Shown here one piece after another: positions 52,798-61,566 of a stretch of DNA of 64,000 nucleotides. The translations under genes were made by a program, and so were the position numbers. Location: the NCBI RefSeq assembly GCF_017347605.1, contig NZ_AP024484.1, forward strand, positions 1,331,501 through 1,395,500, read 5' to 3'. The notes under the pieces are model-generated. The model was not told the DNA's origin, did not search any database, and saw nothing but the letters and a program-made list of their open reading frames with translations. Within the stretch, counting starts at the first letter, position 1, and each line of letters begins with the position of its first letter. The DNA is from Prevotella herbatica (GTDB lineage: Bacteria; Bacteroidota; Bacteroidia; Bacteroidales; Bacteroidaceae).

Positions 52798-54507
52798 ATG
52801 TCGATTTGGATATTTTTTAAACTTATTGGTTCGCTCGCACTTCTCATGTTCGGAATGAAGTCTATGAGCGATAGTTTACAGAAAATGGCTGGTCCCCAAC
52901 TTCGTCACGTATTAGGAGCAATGACCACTAACCGCTTCACAGGAATCCTTACCGGCACATTCATTACCGCCGCTGTACAAAGCTCTACCGCAACAACTGT
53001 AATGACAGTGTCATTTGTTAACGCTGGACTTCTAACCCTCGCACAGGCAATATCGGTAATTATGGGCGCAAACATAGGAACCACTCTAACAGCCTGGATA
53101 ATGAGTGCAGGATTTTCATTCAATATCACAGATTTTGTATGGCCCGCTTTCTTTATAGCTATAATACTAATCTACTCAAAAAAGCGTAAGATACTTGGAG
53201 ACTTCATTTTCGGAGTATCATTTATGTTCCTTGGTTTGGGAACTCTAAGACAAACTGGTATTGATATGGACCTAGCTCACAATCAACCAGTATTAGCATT
53301 CTTTACATCATTTGACCCTAACAGTTTCACTACGACATTGGTGTTCCTATTAATAGGAAGTGTGCTCACTATGTGTGTACAAAGCTCGGCAGCCATTATG
53401 GCTATAACAATGATTCTTTGTTCTAATGGTGTATTACCAATATATCAAGGTATAGCACTTGTGATGGGTGAGAATATCGGAACTACAGTAACATCAAACA
53501 TAGCCGCATTGACAGCAAACACGCAAGCTAGACGAGCCGCATTTGCCCACATGTTGTTCAATATGTTCGGTGTGTTATGGGTACTGTGCATCTTCAAACC
53601 GTTTATAGATATGGTTTGTGGCTTTGTCGGATATAACGAAACTATGACAAAAGCCGATCCAAATTTTCTTGCTAACACTGCTAAGCTGAGTTTTGTACTA
53701 GCCGCTTTTCACACCACATTCAATGTAGCTAACACATTGGTTCTTGTAGGTTTTATACCTCAAATTAAAAAGATTGTATGCAAAGTTATAAGACCTAAAA
53801 AGCAAAATGATGAAGATGACTTCCGCCTGAGATTCATCCAGACAGGTATCATGAAAACCGCAGAGTTAAGTGTACTTGAAGCTCAGAAAGAGATATGCAG
53901 TTTTTCAGAACGTATACAAAGAATGTTTGGGATGGTACGTGATCTTCTAAAAGAAAAAGACGAAAAGAATTTACTTAAGATTTTTAGTCGTATTGAAAAA
54001 TATGAAGGCATAAGCGACAACATGGAAATAGAAATCGCTAAATACCTTGACCAAGTAAGCGATGCACATTTAAGTGATGAGACTAAGGCTAAGATTCGTG
54101 CCATGCTACGTGAAATAAGCGAAATTGAAAGTATCGGAGACAGTTGCTACAACATTGCTCGTACCGTAAATCGTCGTGTAACAGGCAAAGAGGATTTTAC
54201 GCCTCAACAATACGAACATATTCATCAGATGTTTGAACTAACAGAAAGTGCACTTGAACAGATGAACTATATGTTTTCTCACAACAAGGAAAACATTGAT
54301 GTAAACCGCTCTTTCAATATTGAGAATGAAATAAACAACTTCCGCAATCAACTGAAAACTCAAAACATTAATGATGTCAACTCACATTCGTATACCTACG
54401 CCATAGGAACGATGTATATGGATATAATTCAGGAATGCGAGAAACTTGGAGACTATGTTGTGAACGTTGTTGAAGCACGTATGAACACTCGTCAGCACTA
54501 CGTATAA
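52798..54507 (+). CDS. Na/Pi cotransporter family protein with PhoU-like domain
   Basis: The 569-residue protein has about nine hydrophobic spans in residues 1-330, with the paired signature QSSTATTVMT (first half) and QSSAAIMAIT (second half), each followed by a GANIGTT or GENIGTT motif; these mark the inverted repeats of NptA/YjbB-type phosphate transporters. Residues about 360-560 are helical and PhoU-like (EISEIESIGDSCYNIAR). It moves phosphate with sodium, as importer or, like YjbB, exporter. The gene ends at a 17-bp hairpin terminator. I cannot identify a Pho box. Confidence 0.92.
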   Translation: MSIWIFFKLIGSLALLMFGMKSMSDSLQKMAGPQLRHVLGAMTTNRFTGILTGTFITAAVQSSTATTVMTVSFVNAGLLTLAQAISVIMGANIGTTLTAWIMSAGFSFNITDFVWPAFFIAIILIYSKKRKILGDFIFGVSFMFLGLGTLRQTGIDMDLAHNQPVLAFFTSFDPNSFTTTLVFLLIGSVLTMCVQSSAAIMAITMILCSNGVLPIYQGIALVMGENIGTTVTSNIAALTANTQARRAAFAHMLFNMFGVLWVLCIFKPFIDMVCGFVGYNETMTKADPNFLANTAKLSFVLAAFHTTFNVANTLVLVGFIPQIKKIVCKVIRPKKQNDEDDFRLRFIQTGIMKTAELSVLEAQKEICSFSERIQRMFGMVRDLLKEKDEKNLLKIFSRIEKYEGISDNMEIEIAKYLDQVSDAHLSDETKAKIRAMLREISEIESIGDSCYNIARTVNRRVTGKEDFTPQQYEHIHQMFELTESALEQMNYMFSHNKENIDVNRSFNIENEINNFRNQLKTQNINDVNSHSYTYAIGTMYMDIIQECEKLGDYVVNVVEARMNTRQHYV

Positions 54508-54529
54508 AACAAATACTCTTTTAAAGACA

Positions 54530-54566
54530 AAGACGGGGCATGTCAATGATTGACATGCCCCGTCTT
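54530..54566. terminator. bidirectional terminator between Na/Pi and hemolysin III genes
   Basis: A 17-bp perfect stem (530-546 with 550-566; core GACGGGGCATGTCA) closes a 3-nt loop between convergent genes. Confidence 0.9.
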
Positions 54567-54583
54567 ATATTGTTAAATCTATT

Positions 54584-55240
54584 TTAAACATATTTCATAA
54601 GTATGTCCCATACAGCAACTATATGGCATACACTACCTGCCAGCACAAAGAAATGGAATACTGTGTGCATGTATTTTCTTTTGTTTAAACTATAGAATAC
54701 AGCTCCGGTTATATAGCATACACCTTCTGCTATAATCCATTCTAAGGCACCTCCGCTTAAAGAATCTATCAAAGGTTTGATAGCAATGAGCATACTAAAT
54801 CCCATTCCGACAAAAGCGATTGTCTCAAGATTGCTATGATCCTTTAGGTTTACAAAACTTATGATCGTACCTATTATCGCACATCCCCATACAAAGCAGA
54901 ACAAAGTCAGCCCCCAATATCCATGGTTGCGTAATGCGATAAGTGTTATAGGAGAGTAACTACCGGCAATATGCCAATATATAGCAGAATGATCCCATTT
55001 GCGCAATTTTTCTTTCCACTTACTCCAAGCTGACAAAGAATGATATAATGTTGAGGCAACATAAGAGCATAGCATCCCAAAGAGATACAATATAACTCCG
55101 ACTGCAGCTATTCCGTCATGAGCACGAAAGCACCATATAAGAAATATCACTCCAAATACTATGCCCAAAGCAATACCTCCGGCATGACTCCATGAGTTCC
55201 AGATTTCCTCCTTATGACTAAAATGTATCTTTATATTCAT
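54584..55240 (-). CDS. hemolysin III (PAQR) family membrane protein
   Basis: The 218-residue protein has seven hydrophobic spans. The conserved family residues are present: NSWSHAGGIALG at the first span, STLYHSLS with Ser/His, the Asp in WDHSAIYWHIAGSYSP and the closing FHFFVLAGSVCHIVAV with metal-binding His residues. PAQR proteins are zinc-dependent membrane hydrolases related to adiponectin receptors; haemolysis is a historical label. It lies 33 bp after the GH18-CE4-GT2 gene and may be cotranscribed with it. Confidence 0.92.
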   Translation of the reverse strand: MNIKIHFSHKEEIWNSWSHAGGIALGIVFGVIFLIWCFRAHDGIAAVGVILYLFGMLCSYVASTLYHSLSAWSKWKEKLRKWDHSAIYWHIAGSYSPITLIALRNHGYWGLTLFCFVWGCAIIGTIISFVNLKDHSNLETIAFVGMGFSMLIAIKPLIDSLSGGALEWIIAEGVCYITGAVFYSLNKRKYMHTVFHFFVLAGSVCHIVAVWDILMKYV

Positions 55241-55273
55241 AATAAATTATACTCATTGCACTGTATTGGTCTA

Positions 55274-58200
55274 TTAATTCTTTTTAGAATTGATACTTCC
55301 AACATTTCCTGTACGTTTAAGTACTCCCCACGTCTGTAGCTCTCCCTTTAAAGCACGCTTGTAACTCTTGAACAGCACAACATACATTATCCATCTATAC
55401 GCAAAGCGTTGAGGTATTATCCACAACAGTACTCGCAAAGGTTGCTTCTCAAATAGATAAGCTGCTACTGAAACACTACAATCAACGGCTGTAAACATAA
55501 GATAATATATGAATATCTGCCATGCATTACCACTAAACAAGCCAATAATCATAAACAGATCGGCAAGTGGGGAGAATGTTGGTATGATAAACTGGAATAT
55601 CAGTATGTTAGGTAAAGCCCAGAATCCGAGTCCTTTATGCTTCTTTACCATCAATGCATCACGATGTTTCCAGAATGTTTGCATTACTCCAAAAGTCCAG
55701 CGCACACGTTGTTTCATAAATTGCTTTATATGCTCTGGTGCTTCTGTCATTGCAACAGCACGATTCTCATTTTCAATCACATATCCTGCACGGTTGATTC
55801 TTATTGTCAAGTCACAATCCTCAGCCAATGTATCAGTAGTCAGCCCCCCTGCATCTTCTATTGCTTTCTTGCGGAAAGCACCTATAGCACCAGGAACAAC
55901 AGTAATAGCATTTATAGCTGCATAAGCCATACGATCAAAGTTCTGACTCGTCGTATATTCTATAGCTTGCCATTTTGTTAACATATTACGTTGGTTTCCT
56001 ACTTTCACATTACCAGCAACCGAACCAACTTTTTCAGCTCCAGAACGAAGGAAGTGTGACATAAGCAGTGATACAGCATTAGGATACAGTTTAGTATCAG
56101 CATCAATACATACAAGAAATTCTGCGTCGGTATTTGATATACCGTAGTTGAGTGCTGATGCCTTACCGCCATTAGCCTTTGTTAGTATAACCATCTTAGG
56201 GTTGTCACTAAATGCATCGCACACGCTTTTATAAGTGTTGTCCTTACTACCATCATCTACAAATATCACATTGAAATTTGGATAATCCTGATTGAGTAAG
56301 TTCTCCAATGAAGAAACAGCATCCACTTCCTCGTTATATGCTGGCACAATGATAGAAACCTTTGGTGCATCAGATGTAAAATTTAGTTTATGTTGCTGTC
56401 GTTTTTCCTTACGGCGTTCCTTTATTGTTAGACAAACCATAAACAGCAATCGTCCTATACCAAGAATGATGAAGATGATAAACATTGCTGTTAGGAACTG
56501 TATTACATCGTATGTAGCAGTAACAAGAGCCAGATTGGCCTGCATTGCGTAATATTCTTTTCCTTTTTCAACGTTAGGCATCAATTGGCTACGATCCTTT
56601 TTAAGAATATCTTCTAACGTAACAAACTTATACCCTCTTTTTTGGAAGTATTCTATTATGCGTGGCAACGCCTTTATCGTCTCTTTTCGTGTATCGCCAC
56701 CAGCATCATGCAATAATATAACATGCCCTGCACCTTGTTTCACTTGCTTTACAACTCGATTGAATATCTGATCTGCAGTTATTCCAGGCTCCCAGTCCTC
56801 TGGGTCTATGCTCTCACCAACATCAATATAGTTTTGCTCTCTTGCCAGAACAACTGGCACAAGTTCCTCCATATTTGCCGGTTCACTATCGGCATTATAA
56901 GGTGGGCGGAAAAGTATCGTGGTATGTCCGGTAATACATTCAATAAGAAGTCTAGTAAGTTTCAGCTCCGCGAAAGTTCTGTCTGGTGACACATTTGCGA
57001 CATTACGGTGAGAGAAAGTATGGTTACCCACAAGATTTCCGTCGTCATATATACGTCTTACCAGAGGAACATTACGTTCTGCCTGTATTCCCACAACGAA
57101 GAAAGCGGCATGCAACTTATACTTCTTTAATATATCAAGAATCTTTGGAGTCCAGCGATAATCTGGTCCATCATCAAAAGTCAGCAATAGTTCCTTTTCT
57201 CCAGCTTCACCATATTTCATTATCTGATATGATGTAGGTATCTTTATATAATCTTCTTCAGCAATAAGAGTGTTTGTGCTATCCATAACAAGCTTTATTT
57301 TTCCTTGTTTAGGAGTTTTCTTAACATCCAGAATCTCACCATCACCAAGATAGTTTATACCACTAGTAAGTTTTACTTCCTCAAATTCATGCTGCCCAAC
57401 TTTTCCAAGTGAACTGCTTTGCATGTCATTGCCATAGTATTTCCATATACGGTTATCCTCACTTCCCATGCGCCAAAGCCCAAAACCAGCAAGACCGTAT
57501 TCTGAACCGAAACGCATCACATTAAACGTTGTTGCTGCATCTGTAAAATACACCTGATGCAGATAATCTCTTTCGTCACGATATGCGAAATCAAGATTAT
57601 ATGTATTGTTATCAAAGTTTATCTTTGATCCGCTTTCTGCCGCTTTGGCTAAAGCTCCCTGATAATCAAGACTGGTGTTACCATCAGGATTCTTACTCCA
57701 GTCATAACCAAATGCAGCAAGACCTAATATAATTTTATTATTTGGAACATTGAGCGCTGTATGATCTAAAGCGGCCTCTATCCATTTTTGTGAAGATACA
57801 GGACCAGGATCACTTGACAAAGAATACTCATCATACGCCATTAACACCAGATAGTCCAAGTATTTAGCTAGTTCTTTATAATTATAATCGTCGTTAAACG
57901 GCTCAACATCCTCTGTAACCAGAAGTCCGTTGTTATGCATCGTAGTAGTAAGCTCCTTGATAAACGTTATCAAGTATTCATCGCTATTTTCGGTTAATTC
58001 CTCAAAGTCAATATTTACTCCAACGAAATTGTTTTTCACACATTGATATACAATGCTATCAATGAGCTTACGTCGTTTCATTGGATTATGAAGAATACGA
58101 CTTACGACATCACCACGGAAAGATTTATCAATATTATTCGTAAGCATCGGCATAATAGGCACTCCACTTTTGTGCATCAATGCAAGTCCCTTATTATCAG

Positions 58201-58705
58201 CCTTCAACTTCATACCATCGGTTTTTGGATCAAGAAACATCCACTCAGGCATTACCAAATTGAGATTATGAATGTTTTGACGCAAAGAGGTATATGATTT
58301 TGGATCCCATGATACATAGAATCCCGCACGTATTCCAGCGGAGAAATCTGTCCAACTATCCACATTTTTCTGAATAAGGGAATCACTGCGTCCGCCAAAA
58401 CGTCTTAGTTTTCCCAATCTCCTCATTTTCTCCTGAGCATAGTTATTATGCAATTTTTTTTCAGATATAAATGAACGGAATCCTTTATATTCACGTGAGT
58501 ATTTTGTTTCTTGCAAGAATGGCTTTGATGCCGTCATTGCACTACGAAAATCCTGACGGAAAGGAACGCTTGGAATATGATCTATAATAAACATTGTTAT
58601 AAATATAGCAATAAATATCACTGCTATGAAGACAAAAACTCTGATTGTCCACTTAAATTTCATCCATCTTGACTTATTGTCTGTCTGAAAAACTTGCTTA
58701 TTCAT
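55274..58705 (-). CDS. trifunctional GH18 - CE4 deacetylase - GT2 synthase fusion
   Basis: The 1143-residue protein starts with a membrane span (about 20-41). A GH18-type hydrolase domain follows (about 125-425), with NIDFEE at 231-236 (Glu235 in the acid position; Asn replaces the first Asp of DxDxE) and LMAYDEY at 288-294. The CE4 deacetylase (about 500-700) has TFDDGPD (509-515), HTFSH (562-566) and RPPYN. After a span at about 735-760 comes a processive GT2 domain (about 780-1010) with DADT (868-871), EDCD and QRVRW (999-1003), then further spans. This is PgaB plus PgaC in one chain: a beta-linked amino-sugar polymer would be made inside, then deacetylated and trimmed outside. Polymer identity is inferred. 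Confidence 0.9.
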   Translation of the reverse strand: MNKQVFQTDNKSRWMKFKWTIRVFVFIAVIFIAIFITMFIIDHIPSVPFRQDFRSAMTASKPFLQETKYSREYKGFRSFISEKKLHNNYAQEKMRRLGKLRRFGGRSDSLIQKNVDSWTDFSAGIRAGFYVSWDPKSYTSLRQNIHNLNLVMPEWMFLDPKTDGMKLKADNKGLALMHKSGVPIMPMLTNNIDKSFRGDVVSRILHNPMKRRKLIDSIVYQCVKNNFVGVNIDFEELTENSDEYLITFIKELTTTMHNNGLLVTEDVEPFNDDYNYKELAKYLDYLVLMAYDEYSLSSDPGPVSSQKWIEAALDHTALNVPNNKIILGLAAFGYDWSKNPDGNTSLDYQGALAKAAESGSKINFDNNTYNLDFAYRDERDYLHQVYFTDAATTFNVMRFGSEYGLAGFGLWRMGSEDNRIWKYYGNDMQSSSLGKVGQHEFEEVKLTSGINYLGDGEILDVKKTPKQGKIKLVMDSTNTLIAEEDYIKIPTSYQIMKYGEAGEKELLLTFDDGPDYRWTPKILDILKKYKLHAAFFVVGIQAERNVPLVRRIYDDGNLVGNHTFSHRNVANVSPDRTFAELKLTRLLIECITGHTTILFRPPYNADSEPANMEELVPVVLAREQNYIDVGESIDPEDWEPGITADQIFNRVVKQVKQGAGHVILLHDAGGDTRKETIKALPRIIEYFQKRGYKFVTLEDILKKDRSQLMPNVEKGKEYYAMQANLALVTATYDVIQFLTAMFIIFIILGIGRLLFMVCLTIKERRKEKRQQHKLNFTSDAPKVSIIVPAYNEEVDAVSSLENLLNQDYPNFNVIFVDDGSKDNTYKSVCDAFSDNPKMVILTKANGGKASALNYGISNTDAEFLVCIDADTKLYPNAVSLLMSHFLRSGAEKVGSVAGNVKVGNQRNMLTKWQAIEYTTSQNFDRMAYAAINAITVVPGAIGAFRKKAIEDAGGLTTDTLAEDCDLTIRINRAGYVIENENRAVAMTEAPEHIKQFMKQRVRWTFGVMQTFWKHRDALMVKKHKGLGFWALPNILIFQFIIPTFSPLADLFMIIGLFSGNAWQIFIYYLMFTAVDCSVSVAAYLFEKQPLRVLLWIIPQRFAYRWIMYVVLFKSYKRALKGELQTWGVLKRTGNVGSINSKKN

Positions 58706-58728
58706 ATAATCTATTTAATAAATCGTCA

Positions 58729-58761
58729 CAAAGATACACTGTTTTTCTGCATTATGCCAAG
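58729..58761 (-). promoter_or_regulatory. promoter of the GH18-CE4-GT2 gene
   Basis: The minus strand has CTTG (plus 58758-58761), 21 bp, then TATCTTTG (plus 58729-58736), 23 bp before the start codon. Confidence 0.65.
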
Positions 58762-58940
58762 ATTTGAATATAATTAACTAAACTTTTTACCATGAAATAG
58801 CGAACTATATACTTATGTTGTTTCAATATATTATTAATACACATTATATTAATCAAAATTAATAATCTCGCAACATATTTAGCAATGAATGCAACATTTT
58901 TTCGTTAAACAACGTCTAAACATATAAAATTGATTAACAT

Positions 58941-61259
58941 ATGGACAAAAGAATTACAATCGCATTATTATTATTTCTTTCAGTATGCTGCGCAAAAGCG
59001 AATACATACTCGATTAAAGGTAAATTAATATCAAACAAGGATATTGTTGATTATGCATCTGTCATTTTGCAGAAACAAGACTCGTCATTTGTTTCAGGTG
59101 TCACATCTGATAAAAATGGGCAATTCATTTTTGAGAATATCAACAATGGAGATTACAAAATAGTAATAACCAGTCTAGGATTTGATGACAAAAGTATAAA
59201 CATCAAACTCCTGAATAATAATATTGAACTTGGTAATATATCTATGGAGTCTGCGACACATCAACTTAACGAAGTCGTTGTGAGTGCAGCAAAAGTCATC
59301 AGAACTTCTGACAAACAAGTGGCATTACCAACAAAATTTCAGATTAAGGCTTCTACCAACGGCATAGATTTGTTAAGAGCGATGCAATTGAGTCGCTTAC
59401 ATATCAATCCAATTGATAACACTATATCATCTTCTGCGCAAGGAGAAGTACAAACTCGAATTAATGGAGCAAAAGTTGATATGCAGCAGATAAAAGCACT
59501 CAGACCAGAAGAGATCCAAAGAATTGAGTATCATGACAATCCTGGCATGAAATACGGACAGAATGTTGCTTGTGTTATCGACTACATAACAAAGCGACCA
59601 GTATCTGGAGGAACATTATCTCTTGAAAGTCGTCATTCTCCTTTTGATGGATGGGGAGAAGATCAATTATCAGGATCGTATAATAAAGGAAAATCACAAA
59701 TCGGAGTCTCTGTATGGCAGAGCTATCGCAATCTTCACCAATGGCGCGACAATACCGAAACTTTCAATTATCAAGACGGAAGTTCATTTACACGTATGGA
59801 AAACGGACAACCCGACGCTTTTAAGATGAACTATGTGTATGGGAATATATACTATAATTATAAAAACGGAGACAAATGGTATATAAACACCACTTTGAAT
59901 CTTGATTATTCGAAGTTTAAAACAAATACAAGTAGCACATTATTCCCAATTAATGACAGAAATAATTTCGTGAACATGCTTGATATCAATAGCAACAACA
60001 CCACACGTCCTTGGCTAGACATCTACTTTCAACGAAACTTTAACAAGAACAGTACACTTATTTTTGATGTTGTTGGGACATATATTCAGAATGACATACA
60101 GAGAAACTACACCGAAAGTAAAAACACTGATATACAAACAGATATAAATTCCACAACTAAAGGTAATAAGCATTCTATTATTGCAGAAGCGATATATTCT
60201 ATTGGGCTAATTAAAACCGGCAGTTTGAGTTTTGGATTAAACGGAAGTCAGGCTTATACTAGTAATGACTATACAGGAACCGTTAATCAAACAACAAATA
60301 TGCACGATGGATATGCACGTAGCTTTGCTGAATGGAAACATAATATAGGTAAATTCAACTATTCTTTTGGCGCATATTTTTCTTATATATGGATGCTACA
60401 AGGCTCTAACAGACTATATCAGACAGAATGGTATCCCAAAGCAAGCATGAGCTACACGATTAATGATAAGTCATATATAAAAGTAAGTGGAGAGCGTTCA
60501 TATAAAACTCCAAGTCTTGGAGATATCAGTAATGTTGAGCAGGTAATAGATTCTTTACAGATACGAAGAGGTAATCCTAATTTAAGTGTCAGCCACACAT
60601 GGATGACAAATTTATATTATGAATGGCGAAATGACATTTTCAACGTAAATTTTAATATGAATTATCAATACCAGCAAAATCCTGTAATGGAAGAAACATT
60701 AAGAGAAGGAAGCAAATTCATACGTACACAGCAAAATCAGAAAAGTTGGCAGAGCCTAAATCCAGAACTAGGGATTGAGGTTGGTCCACTATTTAAACTG
60801 TTTACATTTAATGTCACTACCGGTATAAACTATTTTGATAGTTATGGGGTTACTTATCATCATTATTACACAAACTGGTATTATGATGTAGAAGCTATGA
60901 TGCAATACAAGAATCTGACCTTACTCTTAAAAGGCAAAAACCATTGCAACTCATTTTATGGTGAAACCATGACATCTAGCGAGAGTCTGATGCTGGCTAT
61001 GGCAAGATATAAAATTAAGAAGGTGTCATTGGGATTAATGATTGTCAATCCATTTTCAAGCAGACAAAGTTATAACCTACCTACAATAAACTATAATAGC
61101 TTTGCGCCAAGTCATCAAACAATGCATATACGTGAAAGTGCGCGCCTTATAGCATTAACACTTAACTGGGATATCAGCTTCGGACGAAAATATGATGGTG
61201 GACACAAACTACGCAACAACGAGGATAAAGACAGTGGAGCTGTAAAAAGTGGCAAATAA
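58941..61259 (+). CDS. TonB-receptor-like outer-membrane beta-barrel protein (OMP_b-brl_3)
   Basis: The 772-residue protein has a signal peptide (about 1-21), a carboxypeptidase-regulatory-like beta-sandwich (about 23-110, SIKGKLISNKDIVDYASVIL), a plug-like region (about 115-220, LNEVVVSA and EIQRIEYHDNPGMKY) and a long barrel. It follows the outer-membrane-receptor-like family (PF14905) and not a SusC. No SusD-like partner or clear TonB box is seen. It probably imports or binds an unknown ligand. I see no good promoter consensus in the 235-bp upstream gap. Confidence 0.85.
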   Translation: MDKRITIALLLFLSVCCAKANTYSIKGKLISNKDIVDYASVILQKQDSSFVSGVTSDKNGQFIFENINNGDYKIVITSLGFDDKSINIKLLNNNIELGNISMESATHQLNEVVVSAAKVIRTSDKQVALPTKFQIKASTNGIDLLRAMQLSRLHINPIDNTISSSAQGEVQTRINGAKVDMQQIKALRPEEIQRIEYHDNPGMKYGQNVACVIDYITKRPVSGGTLSLESRHSPFDGWGEDQLSGSYNKGKSQIGVSVWQSYRNLHQWRDNTETFNYQDGSSFTRMENGQPDAFKMNYVYGNIYYNYKNGDKWYINTTLNLDYSKFKTNTSSTLFPINDRNNFVNMLDINSNNTTRPWLDIYFQRNFNKNSTLIFDVVGTYIQNDIQRNYTESKNTDIQTDINSTTKGNKHSIIAEAIYSIGLIKTGSLSFGLNGSQAYTSNDYTGTVNQTTNMHDGYARSFAEWKHNIGKFNYSFGAYFSYIWMLQGSNRLYQTEWYPKASMSYTINDKSYIKVSGERSYKTPSLGDISNVEQVIDSLQIRRGNPNLSVSHTWMTNLYYEWRNDIFNVNFNMNYQYQQNPVMEETLREGSKFIRTQQNQKSWQSLNPELGIEVGPLFKLFTFNVTTGINYFDSYGVTYHHYYTNWYYDVEAMMQYKNLTLLLKGKNHCNSFYGETMTSSESLMLAMARYKIKKVSLGLMIVNPFSSRQSYNLPTINYNSFAPSHQTMHIRESARLIALTLNWDISFGRKYDGGHKLRNNEDKDSGAVKSGK

Positions 61260-61395
61260 CAAAACACTTCATAGATAGCTTAATTGACTATGTTTTTAAA
61301 CATGTTAGTTTTCCAATTTGATGAAAATAAGCGCAAAATCAGCCTATTTTAAATAATATTCAACAAATAATTATCATTTTATTAAATTTTATTGC

Positions 61396-61403
61396 TATTT
61401 TTG
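61396..61403 (+). promoter_or_regulatory. -7 element of the inositol-phosphate synthase gene
   Basis: TATTTTTG matches TAnnTTTG. In this promoter class transcription starts about four bases past the final G, near 61407, leaving a leader of about 160 nt. A TTTG -33 box is not evident, which could mean an activator is needed. Confidence 0.55.
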
Positions 61404-61406
61404 CGC

Positions 61407-61534
61407 ACATGTCGATATTCTTTAATTTAGGGATTCCGCAGCACTAAGATAAATGAATTTTCGACATGTACATACTCCGACACACTTTTTGGTAGATCAG
61501 AGTGTAGATTGAATTAATTATTTCGCTGCGGAAT
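61407..61534 (+). ncRNA. candidate structured leader RNA with pseudoknot topology
   Basis: Stem A pairs ACATGTCGA (61407-61415) with TCGACATGT (61461-61469). Stem B pairs ATTCCGCAGC (61433-61442) with GCTGCGGAAT (61525-61534). Both are perfect, and their order A-B-A'-B' is that of a pseudoknot. A third small hairpin (ACACTTT at 61482-61488 with AGAGTGT at 61499-61505, one G-U pair) fits inside. The first base of stem A coincides with the predicted transcript start and stem B ends 32 nt before the ATG. I do not recognise a known riboswitch class. Confidence 0.5.
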
Positions 61535-61566
61535 GATGTTCTTAATTATAATAAGCTAAATATCAA

